DNA from: an uncultured Blautia sp.
Lineage (GTDB): Bacteria; Bacillota; Clostridia; Lachnospirales; Lachnospiraceae
Reading direction: 5' to 3'
DNA: 6,825 bases
Assembly: GCA_900551465.1 (NCBI GenBank)
Contig: URWL01000105.1
Span: 1 to 6,825 of the forward strand
The position numbers and the translations under genes were made by a program. The notes beneath the pieces are model-generated. The model did not search any database. It had not been told where the DNA came from and saw only the letters and a list, made by a program, of their open reading frames with translations. This document shows, in pieces, positions 1 through 6,035 of this stretch (position 1 is its first letter; every line of letters begins with the position of its first letter).

Positions 1-446
1 TTGAGGTGGATCCGGATTCCTACAGCTTTAATCCGAAGCTCCATATGGTAAAAACAGCACGTTTAAGCGTTCCGGTACAGTGCAAGCACTGTGAAAATCC
101 GGCATGTATGGCAGTGTGTCCGGTGGGCGCAATCTCCCAGAAAGACCACTGTATTGTCATTGATACAGATAAATGTATGGGCTGTAAATCCTGTATGGAT
201 GCATGTCCGTTCGGCGCGATTAATATGACAGTCCAGACAGGAAAATTCCAGGCGGACGGGTCTGAGAAAAAAGTGGCAAATAAATGTGACCTTTGCTACG
301 GACTTCCGGGCGGACCTGCCTGTGTAAGAGTCTGTCCTACAGAAGCTCTGACTCTTGTAACAGAGGAAGAACTGGGAGAGGCAATGGAACGCAAACGTAT
401 GGAAACCGCCAGAAATGCGTATCGGGAAACGCATCCGCAGGAATAG
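1..446 (+). CDS. hycB: HycB-like [4Fe-4S] polyferredoxin subunit, 5'-truncated by the window edge
   Basis: This is an iron-sulfur electron-transfer subunit predicted to carry electrons between a formate dehydrogenase and the hydrogenase encoded two genes downstream. Three cysteine groups are visible: CKHCENPACMAVC, CMGCKSCMDAC and CDLCYGLPGGPACVRVC, enough to bind three [4Fe-4S] clusters. The paralogue that follows has a fourth group near its N-terminus. The same group here would lie upstream of base 1, because the frame is open to the window start and the protein aligns from about residue 50 of the paralogue. A GTG at position 6 is in frame but has no convincing ribosome site and would drop a cluster, so I treat the gene as partial. 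The C-terminus is a charged, probably helical tail (EEELGEAMERKRMETARNAY). No membrane segment or signal peptide is seen, so it is cytoplasmic. It lies 14 bases before the next gene in an apparent operon. The family call is firm; the HDCR role is inferred from gene order. Confidence 0.9.
   Translation, partial: EVDPDSYSFNPKLHMVKTARLSVPVQCKHCENPACMAVCPVGAISQKDHCIVIDTDKCMGCKSCMDACPFGAINMTVQTGKFQADGSEKKVANKCDLCYGLPGGPACVRVCPTEALTLVTEEELGEAMERKRMETARNAYRETHPQE
309..338 (+). repeat. 30-base exact direct repeat, copy 1 (last cluster motif of first hycB-like gene)
   Basis: These 30 bases encode GGPACVRVCP in the fourth cysteine group and recur without mismatch at 899-928 in the paralogous downstream gene. 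The flanking codons differ. This is either a trace of tandem duplication or local gene conversion; it is not a mobile element. Confidence 0.9.
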
Positions 447-460
447 GAGGTCATAGATCA

Positions 461-1024
461 ATGAAAAAAGAAATCGGATCTTTTGTGGTGGGAGACAGTA
501 CCAAATGTACTGGCTGCAAAGCCTGTGAAGTGGCCTGCTTTACCGTCCATAACCGCAAAAGCAATCATGTTGGAAATACAGTGGGAACCGTTACGGTTCC
601 CGTAACACCAAGACTGTTCCTGACCAGATTTGATCAGGGATGTATGCCGATCCAGTGTAAGCACTGTGAAGATGCGCCATGTCTGAACGCGTGCAGCAAG
701 GGAGCCATCAGCCGGATCGACCATCAGGTGATCGTAGATGCAGAAAAATGCATCGGCTGTAAAGACTGTATGCAGGCGTGTCCTTTTGGAGCGATTGCTC
801 TTCTTCCTTATGCCAAGGACGGACATCTGGTGGCACAGCCAATGTCTGAGGAGCCAAAAGTCTTTGCATCTAAATGTGATCTCTGTGAGGGAATCGAAGG
901 CGGACCTGCCTGTGTAAGAGTCTGTCCTCATCAGGCGCTCAGACTGGTGGATCCGGAAGCAGAACGGGAAGAAAAAAATATCAGGGCAGCAGAGTCGCTG
1001 CTTCTGACAAAAGACTGGAGATAA
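461..1024 (+). CDS. hycB: HycB-like four-[4Fe-4S] polyferredoxin subunit (HDCR/formate-hydrogenase type)
   Basis: A complete 187-residue cytoplasmic polyferredoxin. Its sixteen cluster cysteines fall in four groups: CTGCKACEVAC (16-26), CKHCEDAPCLNAC (66-78), CIGCKDCMQAC (97-107) and CDLCEGIEGGPACVRVC (139-155). This is the layout of HycB/HydN/DmsB-type electron-transfer subunits that pair with molybdopterin oxidoreductases. The start ATG follows AGGAGG (445-450) by ten bases. The second group ends CS rather than the usual CP, while all sixteen ligands remain. It is a paralogue of the preceding gene and shares a 30-base identical stretch with it. The [FeFe] hydrogenase gene follows after 15 bases. 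In HDCR complexes of acetogens, HycB subunits link FdhF to HydA2 and form the filament core; which HycB type this is cannot be told from sequence alone. It may instead serve another formate- or NAD-linked hydrogenase. Confidence 0.93.
   Translation: MKKEIGSFVVGDSTKCTGCKACEVACFTVHNRKSNHVGNTVGTVTVPVTPRLFLTRFDQGCMPIQCKHCEDAPCLNACSKGAISRIDHQVIVDAEKCIGCKDCMQACPFGAIALLPYAKDGHLVAQPMSEEPKVFASKCDLCEGIEGGPACVRVCPHQALRLVDPEAEREEKNIRAAESLLLTKDWR
899..928 (+). repeat. 30-base exact direct repeat, copy 2 (last cluster motif of second hycB-like gene)
   Basis: Identical to 309-338. It encodes the same GGPACVRVCP segment of the fourth cysteine group. Confidence 0.9.
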
Positions 1025-1039
1025 GGGAGGACAAAATTC

Positions 1040-2398
1040 ATGATAGTAGCAATTGATCAGAATCTCTGTACCGGCTGCCGTGAATGTGCAGAAGTCTGTC
1101 CTGCCTATGCCATTGTAGGCGAACAGGGACAGCCTCAGACTATTGATACAGACAGATGCGTGATGTGCGGACAGTGCGTGCAGAAATGTAAATCTTATGT
1201 ATCCATTCTGACCCATGGAAAAAAAGCCTACGACAGAGTCAAAAAAGAAAGAAACATTCCGGATTCTGTTCAGGAGCCTCTTTTTGCAGCGTATGCGGTC
1301 TGTAATCTGAATAAAGTAAAAGAAGCTCTTGCAGATAAAAATAAATTTACCATTGTACAGTGCGCACCGGCAGTCCGAGTTGCCATTGCAGAAGAATTTG
1401 GCGCAGATCTGGGAACACTGACACCCGGAAAATTATCCGCGGCTCTTCATGCTCTTGGATTTGACCGGGTGTACGATACCAACTTTCCGGCAGATGTGAC
1501 CATTATGGAAGAGGGAACGGAGCTTGTGAAGCGTGTAACAGAAGGAGGCGTTCTTCCAATGTTCACCTCCTGCTGTCCGGCATGGGTGAAATTCCTTGAG
1601 AACAACTATCCGGAGCTTGCCGATCATCTGTCCTCGGCAAAAAGCCCTCAGCAGATTGGAGGGGCTATTTTCAAAACATACGGGGCACAGCTGGAAGGCA
1701 AAGAAGGAAAGGATATTTACAGCGTGTCTGTAATGCCCTGTACCTGTAAGGAATTTGAAAGCGGGCGTCCGGAAATGAAGGACAGCGGCTTCCGTGACGT
1801 AGACGTGGCCATTACCACCAGAGATCTGGCATGGCTTATTAAAGATATGGGAATTAACTGGGATGCTCTTGAGGATCAGGAGTTTGACCAGCCGCTGGGA
1901 CTGTATACCGGTGCCGGAACAATCTTTGGCGTTACCGGCGGCGTTATGGAAGCGGCCATTCGTACCGGTTATGAGCTTGTGACCGGACAGCCGATTCCGG
2001 ATCTTGAGGTAACAGCTGTTCGTGGAACAGAGGGGTTCCGTACCTCTGTGATAAAAGTAGGCGATCTGGATCTGAAGGTGGGAGTTGTTACCGGGCTGAA
2101 AAATGTAATTCCGGTTCTGGAGGCAGTAAAAAATGGAACCCTGGATCTTCATTTTATTGAGGTAATGACCTGTCCGGAAGGCTGTGTCAGCGGAGGCGGA
2201 CAGCCGAAGCTTCTTATGGATACGGACAGAGAAGAGGCTTATGCGGCAAGAAGGGCGGCAACCTTTGCCCATGACAGAGAACTGACCTACCGTAAATCCC
2301 ATGAAAATCCGGCGATCAAAAAGATTTATGAGGAATTTCTGGAGGAACCAAACAGCCATATCGCGCATCATCTTCTGCATACAAAGTATTGCCTGTAA
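1040..2398 (+). CDS. hydA: [FeFe] hydrogenase, two-cluster M2 type (HydA2-like)
   Basis: This 452-residue enzyme catalyses reversible 2H+ + 2e- to H2 at an H-cluster. Two N-terminal [4Fe-4S] motifs are present: CTGCRECAEVC (10-20) and CVMCGQCVQKC (40-50). The catalytic domain has all three signatures: L1 FTSCCPAW (C178, C179), L2 MPCTCKEFE (C234) and L3 EVMTCPEGCVSGGGQP (374-389; C378, C382). From known hydrogenases, C179, C234, C378 and C382 hold the H-cluster and C178 is the proton-relay cysteine. The small-subunit-like C-terminal region (RKSHENPAIKKIYEEF) is fused, as in monomeric enzymes. It lacks the extra [2Fe-2S] and His-ligated clusters of Clostridium pasteurianus CpI, which fits a hydrogenase fed by separate HycB proteins. 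No signal peptide is seen, so it is cytoplasmic. L2 has Cys at residue 236, where CpI has Ser. The start follows GGGAGG (1025-1030). It is the last gene of the operon, with a terminator downstream. Enzyme identity is secure; the HDCR assignment is inferred. Confidence 0.96.
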   Translation: MIVAIDQNLCTGCRECAEVCPAYAIVGEQGQPQTIDTDRCVMCGQCVQKCKSYVSILTHGKKAYDRVKKERNIPDSVQEPLFAAYAVCNLNKVKEALADKNKFTIVQCAPAVRVAIAEEFGADLGTLTPGKLSAALHALGFDRVYDTNFPADVTIMEEGTELVKRVTEGGVLPMFTSCCPAWVKFLENNYPELADHLSSAKSPQQIGGAIFKTYGAQLEGKEGKDIYSVSVMPCTCKEFESGRPEMKDSGFRDVDVAITTRDLAWLIKDMGINWDALEDQEFDQPLGLYTGAGTIFGVTGGVMEAAIRTGYELVTGQPIPDLEVTAVRGTEGFRTSVIKVGDLDLKVGVVTGLKNVIPVLEAVKNGTLDLHFIEVMTCPEGCVSGGGQPKLLMDTDREEAYAARRAATFAHDRELTYRKSHENPAIKKIYEEFLEEPNSHIAHHLLHTKYCL

Positions 2399-2431
2399 AA
2401 TAGAGTTTTTTGCTGATGAAAATGATTTCAG

Positions 2432-2474
2432 AAACAGCAGGATTTTTTAATATAAAGATATCCTGCTGTTTTTT
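2432..2474 (+). terminator. Rho-independent terminator of the hycB-hycB-hydA operon
   Basis: A perfect 12-bp inverted repeat (AAACAGCAGGAT at 2432-2443, ATCCTGCTGTTT at 2460-2471) encloses a 16-base AT-rich loop. The 3' arm runs into a T tract ending at 2474. It starts 33 bases after the hydA stop codon. The opposite strand has no matching T run, so it should act mainly on + strand transcripts. Confidence 0.9.
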
Positions 2475-2506
2475 ACTTTATTTATCTTTTTACATTGCTG
2501 TTATGA

Positions 2507-2701
2507 AGTTTAGAAGAGGCTTCAAAAAGCAATGCGAGAATGACTGTTCTGGAAACACAGACATGCAATGAAAATGCCATTGCTTTTTATAAAAAACATG
2601 GATTTAGAATCATAGGGTTTGACTTGTTTGCCTACTCAAATGCAGACCCGGAGCGGAATGAAATCAGAATTGAAATGGGAAAAGCTATGGACTTAAAGTA
2701 A
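2507..2701 (+). pseudogene. 3' remnant of a GNAT-family N-acetyltransferase gene
   Basis: An open stretch of 64 codons between an in-frame TGA (2504-2506) and TAA (2699-2701). The translation has the typical second half of a GNAT domain: LEEASKSNARMTVLETQTC, then NENAIAFYKKHGFRIIGFD, then FAYSNADPERNEIRIEMGK. These correspond to the late helix, the strand with VLET, the NxxAxxFYxxxGF motif and the closing strands. The N-terminal half, including the acetyl-CoA pyrophosphate-binding RxxGxG loop, is absent, and the upstream sequence is the hydA terminator. An internal ATG at 2540 could give a 53-residue peptide, but without the cofactor loop it should not be active. The MFS gene follows 32 bases after the stop, so the two may once have been an operon. 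The substrate of the ancestral enzyme cannot be inferred. The family call is good; loss of function is inferred from the missing half. Confidence 0.75.
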
Positions 2702-2733
2702 AGGAAGTGATTTTAAGTGGAAGGGGAAATTAT

Positions 2734-3975
2734 ATGAGATTTCTAAAAAAACATTTTTCAATGTACAGTCATTTGCCAAAAGAAATCTATGTACTGGCTT
2801 TTGGCAAGATCATGACAAGCATGGGCGCTTTAATATGGCCCATGCTCACTTTGATCATGAGTGAAAAGCTGGGCCTGAATGGACAGACCATCGGTCTGTA
2901 TATGATGATATTTTCTTTGTTTATGGGACCGTTTTATTTACTGGGAGGCAAACTGGCTGATAAATATAATAAAAAGAATATTATCGTCACCTTTGACTTG
3001 ATCGGAAACAGTTTGTACTTTGTTTGCGCTGCATTGCCCATGTCTATGACTACACTGTATCTGTTAGCCATTGCTTCCTTGTTTCAGTCCATGGAGCAGC
3101 CCGCCTATGATGCGCTGATTGCTGATCTGACAACCTACAGGGACCGGGAAAGAGCATATTCCCTGAATTATCTTGCAATGAATTTGGGATTGGTTATGGC
3201 TCCGACTATTGGGGGGATTTTATTTAATAATTATCTTAATATTTCCTTTTTTATTAACGGGCTGGCAGACATATCCAGTACGCTGTTACTGCTGTTCTTC
3301 ATTAAGAATGTACGAACTGCTGATTTGGATAATAAAACATGGAACGAATATGAAAAAGGTGAAACAGGATCAATATTCAAGGTGTTTTCTCAGCGTAAGT
3401 TATTCTTTTTGCTGTTTGTGATCTCAGGTATAGCGGCGCTGATCTATAATCAGTATAATTTTTTGATGCCTTTACATATGGAAGAAGCTTTTCGTGGCTC
3501 AGGCGCTTTTCGCTTTGGAATTTTAACGAGTATCAACGCTGTTGTGGTGGTTATAGGTACGCCTATACTGACAAAAAAGTTTTCTAAAGTCATAGATGTC
3601 AGAATTATGTATTTGGGGCAGCTGCTGGAATGTTTAGGGCTTGCTTTTTTTATTTTTGTAAATCATTATTTTATAATCGCTGTTGCGGGAATGCTTATAT
3701 TTACCGTGGGAGAAATATTTGGTTCCATATCAAAAACGCCTTATCTTACAAAGAGAATACCGGAAACACATCGCGGACGAGTATTAAGTATTACAAGCAG
3801 CTGTGTCGGATTAATTGGAATATTAAGCAACTATGTAATAGGAACTCTTATTGACCATTATACATTCAGCACTGTATGGGGGATCATTGCCGCAGTAGGA
3901 TTATTTGTGATGATTCTATACAGCATTTATTTAAAACTGGACAGAAAGGCTTATCCTGGTCTTTATTCAAAATAA
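2734..3975 (+). CDS. Major facilitator superfamily transporter (multidrug-efflux-like)
   Basis: A 413-residue integral membrane protein with about twelve hydrophobic segments in two halves, separated by a charged loop at roughly 191-225. The loop between helices 2 and 3 carries the MFS motif A variant GGKLADKYNKKN (71-82). A second-half loop has RIPETHRGRVLSI, the typical counterpart. The segment LGLVMAPTIGGILFN (151-165) resembles the motif-C antiporter signature in helix 5, which suggests proton-driven export, but the substrate is unknown. I chose ATG 2734 because AAGGGG (2721-2726) sits seven bases upstream. An in-frame GTG at 2707 would add nine residues. Its base composition is lower in GC than its neighbours: hand counts of 60-base rows gave 38% and 32% here, against 53% in hydA and 43-52% in selB. 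This, and the GNAT remnant just upstream, suggest separate acquisition. No functional link to the selenium genes is evident. Confidence 0.88.
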   Translation: MRFLKKHFSMYSHLPKEIYVLAFGKIMTSMGALIWPMLTLIMSEKLGLNGQTIGLYMMIFSLFMGPFYLLGGKLADKYNKKNIIVTFDLIGNSLYFVCAALPMSMTTLYLLAIASLFQSMEQPAYDALIADLTTYRDRERAYSLNYLAMNLGLVMAPTIGGILFNNYLNISFFINGLADISSTLLLLFFIKNVRTADLDNKTWNEYEKGETGSIFKVFSQRKLFFLLFVISGIAALIYNQYNFLMPLHMEEAFRGSGAFRFGILTSINAVVVVIGTPILTKKFSKVIDVRIMYLGQLLECLGLAFFIFVNHYFIIAVAGMLIFTVGEIFGSISKTPYLTKRIPETHRGRVLSITSSCVGLIGILSNYVIGTLIDHYTFSTVWGIIAAVGLFVMILYSIYLKLDRKAYPGLYSK

Positions 3976-4004
3976 GTTTCCCTATAGTAAAAAAATTTTG
4001 CCTG

Positions 4005-4013
4005 TGGTATGAT
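4005..4013 (+). promoter_or_regulatory. Candidate extended -10 promoter element for selB-selD
   Basis: TGGTATGAT fits the extended -10 form TGn-TATAAT with one mismatch. It lies about 55 bases before the selB start, in the 92-base gap after the MFS gene. The -35 position is weak, and transcription could also continue from the MFS gene because I see no strong terminator between them. Confidence 0.35.
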
Positions 4014-4026
4014 TGTATAGGAAAAC

Positions 4027-4049
4027 AGACCAGAAAACATTGTTGGTCT
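4027..4049 (+). promoter_or_regulatory. Hairpin in the selB leader, just upstream of the ribosome binding site
   Basis: AGACCA (4027-4032) pairs with TGGTCT (4044-4049), extended inward by a G-U pair to seven base pairs with a nine-base A-rich loop. It ends six bases before the selB ribosome site AGAGG (4055-4059). Escherichia coli selAB has a SECIS-like leader structure that lets SelB repress its own mRNA. A similar role here is only a hypothesis. It could also be a weak terminator for the MFS gene, but the T run after it is only three bases. Confidence 0.35.
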
Positions 4050-4067
4050 TTAACAGAGGTTAATCTC

Positions 4068-5990
4068 ATGAAATATGGAATTATAGGAACTGCAGGTCAT
4101 GTAGATCACGGAAAAACCTGTCTGATCAAGGCTCTGACCGGAATTGACACGGACCGTCTGAAAGAAGAAAAAAAACGTGGAATCACAATAGAACTGGGGT
4201 TTGCCTGGATGGATTTCCCAGGGGGAGAACGTGTGGGGATCGTGGATGTGCCAGGTCATGAAAAATTTGTAAAAAACATGCTGGCCGGTGTAGGAGGCAT
4301 GGATCTTGTAATGCTGGTGGTTGCTGCTGATGAAGGTATTATGCCCCAGACTGTGGAGCATCTGGATATTCTGTCTACCCTTGGAATCCGTCAGGGAATT
4401 ATTGTGATCACCAAAACAGACCTTGCAGATCCAGAGCTTGTGGAACTTGTTGAAGAGGATATACGGGAGCTGACGGAAGGAACTTTTCTGGAAAACGCTC
4501 CGGTGATCCCTGTATCCGTATATAAGAACCAGGGACTGGATCAATTAAAGAAAATTTTGTACCAGATGTATCAGAAGCTGCCGGATCATAAAGAAAACCG
4601 GGCTTTCCGGCTTCCGGTAGACCGGGTGTTTACACTGAAAGGGTTTGGAACAGTTGTCACAGGCACACTTCTGGGCGGAAAAATAAAAAAAGAGCAGGAA
4701 GCATTTCTCTATCCGGAAAATGTTCCCGTAAAGATCCGGAGCATTCAGGTACATGAACAGGGAGTAGAGGTTGCTCATGCAGGACAGCGTGTGGCGCTGA
4801 ATCTTCCAGACCGTAAAAAAGAGGAGATTTCAAGGGGCGATGTGATCGCTTTCAAAAACAGTCTGTATCCGTCCATGATGGCAGATGTGTCTCTGACTGT
4901 TCTGCGTCATACAGAGCGTGTAGTAAAAAATGGAAGCAGAGTTCATATTTATCATGGAACAAAAGAGCTTCTGGGGAAGGTGATCCTTCTTGACCGGGAG
5001 GAACTGAAGGCGGGAGAAACCTGCTATGCTCAGCTGCGCCTGGAAGAGGAAACGGTAATGGAAAAGGGCGACCGTTTTGTGATCCGTTTTTATTCCCCGG
5101 CAGAGACCATTGGAGGAGGATGTATTCTTGACGCCTGTCCCCGTAAGCATAAAAGAAAGGATCCAAAAGTCCTGGAGGCCTGTGGGATCAAAGAAAAGGG
5201 AACAGGTGCGCAAATGCTGGAAACCTCAATTCTGGAGCACAGAGGCTGCTTTTATTCTCTGGAGGAATTGGCAGGAAGAAACTCCCTGGACAGATCCGGG
5301 CTGAAAAATACAGCGGCAAAGCTGACAGAAAAAGGAATTCTGGTGTGTCTGGAAGAAGGCCTTTATATTCACAGAGAAGAAATGAATTTTTATTGCAGAA
5401 AAACAGAGCGTATTCTGGATGATTTTCATAAAACTTATCCTTTGAAAGAGGGAATGGGGATCGAGGAGCTGCGCAGCAGACTGAAACTGGAAAATTCCAG
5501 GATCACAGACGATATACTGGAAGTACTGAAAACTCAGAAGGTCATCAAGGAACAAAACGGCTGTGTCAGCAAAAAGCGTTTTAAAGTGGTACTGAAGGAG
5601 GATGAGGATGCCATCGTACAGGAAATCCTTGCGCACTATCTGGAATCCGGTTTTTCCCCTCTTGCCACAGAACTGTATCTGAAGGAGCACAGAAACCAGA
5701 AGAAATTTAAACCGGTATTTACCTCTCTTTTAAATAAAAAAATCCTGATCCGTCTGGATGAGCAGTATTGTATCCATAGGGATTATTACGAAAGAGGAAA
5801 AGAAGCTTTCCGGGAAATGGCACAGAAGAAAGAGATTATCGCTCTTGGAGAGTACAGAGACTATCTGGGATGTTCAAGAAAGGTAGCGGTGGCCCTTCTG
5901 GAGCATTTCGACAAAAATGGTTTTACAAGAAAGAAAGAAGAAGGACGAGTCCTGAAAGATTCCGGCAAACAGCGTCCTGATCGAACATAA
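4068..5990 (+). CDS. selB: Selenocysteine-specific translation elongation factor SelB
   Basis: A 640-residue GTPase that carries Sec-tRNA to the ribosome and recognises the SECIS hairpin after in-frame UGA codons. The N-terminal translational GTPase domain has all G motifs: GHVDHGKT (10-17), [11 protein letters not shown] (37-47, SelB-style switch I), DVPGHEKF (60-67), TKTD (115-118) and a VSV near 149. Beta-barrel domains follow, with [17 protein letters not shown] opening domain II, and reach about residue 350 (ETIGGG at 346). The remaining 290 residues are the lysine-rich winged-helix array that binds SECIS RNA; the last module is near 590-628. Length is normal for clostridial SelB. The start is [15 protein letters not shown], with AGAGG (4055-4059) eight bases upstream. 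The frame is open further upstream into the MFS gene, but that stretch resembles nothing in SelB. selD follows after 45-54 bases, so the two are probably co-transcribed. Confidence 0.97.
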   Translation: MKYGIIGTAGHVDHGKTCLIKALTGIDTDRLKEEKKRGITIELGFAWMDFPGGERVGIVDVPGHEKFVKNMLAGVGGMDLVMLVVAADEGIMPQTVEHLDILSTLGIRQGIIVITKTDLADPELVELVEEDIRELTEGTFLENAPVIPVSVYKNQGLDQLKKILYQMYQKLPDHKENRAFRLPVDRVFTLKGFGTVVTGTLLGGKIKKEQEAFLYPENVPVKIRSIQVHEQGVEVAHAGQRVALNLPDRKKEEISRGDVIAFKNSLYPSMMADVSLTVLRHTERVVKNGSRVHIYHGTKELLGKVILLDREELKAGETCYAQLRLEEETVMEKGDRFVIRFYSPAETIGGGCILDACPRKHKRKDPKVLEACGIKEKGTGAQMLETSILEHRGCFYSLEELAGRNSLDRSGLKNTAAKLTEKGILVCLEEGLYIHREEMNFYCRKTERILDDFHKTYPLKEGMGIEELRSRLKLENSRITDDILEVLKTQKVIKEQNGCVSKKRFKVVLKEDEDAIVQEILAHYLESGFSPLATELYLKEHRNQKKFKPVFTSLLNKKILIRLDEQYCIHRDYYERGKEAFREMAQKKEIIALGEYRDYLGCSRKVAVALLEHFDKNGFTRKKEEGRVLKDSGKQRPDRT

Positions 5991-6030
5991 GGGCAGCTTT
6001 AAAAGAATACGATAGCCGGAAATTATGGAA

Positions 6031-6035
6031 GGGAG
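6031..6035 (+). promoter_or_regulatory. Ribosome binding site that bears on the selD start choice
   Basis: GGGAG directly abuts the ATG at 6036, leaving no spacer, but lies nine bases before an in-frame TTG at 6045. A weaker GGAAG (6027-6031) would serve the ATG with four bases of spacing. Spacing therefore favours TTG 6045; codon preference favours ATG 6036. The two proteins differ by three residues (MRI). Confidence 0.5.

Noticed and set aside
5..957. 12-base match GGTGGATCCGGA at 5-16 and 946-957
   Set aside because: It falls at non-equivalent positions of the two hycB-like proteins, so it is probably chance rather than a repeat.
458..2380. Long open frames on the minus strand opposite the hycB and hydA genes
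   Set aside because: They are antisense shadows of strongly conserved + strand genes, low in complexity, and show no domain or ribosome site of their own.
2707..2733. Upstream GTG start for the MFS gene
   Set aside because: ATG 2734 has an AAGGGG site at proper spacing and gives a normal MFS N-terminus; the GTG extension adds nine unremarkable residues.
3876..4067. In-frame N-terminal extension of SelB by 64 residues, overlapping the MFS gene
   Set aside because: The extra stretch has no SelB similarity, lies mostly in the MFS coding sequence, and a good ribosome site precedes ATG 4068, where the conserved GTPase N-terminus begins.
5966..6013. Possible C-terminal frameshift of selB continuing in another frame as [15 protein letters not shown]
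   Set aside because: SelB already has a complete last winged-helix module ending near GRVLK; the alternative tail has no recognisable SelB similarity.
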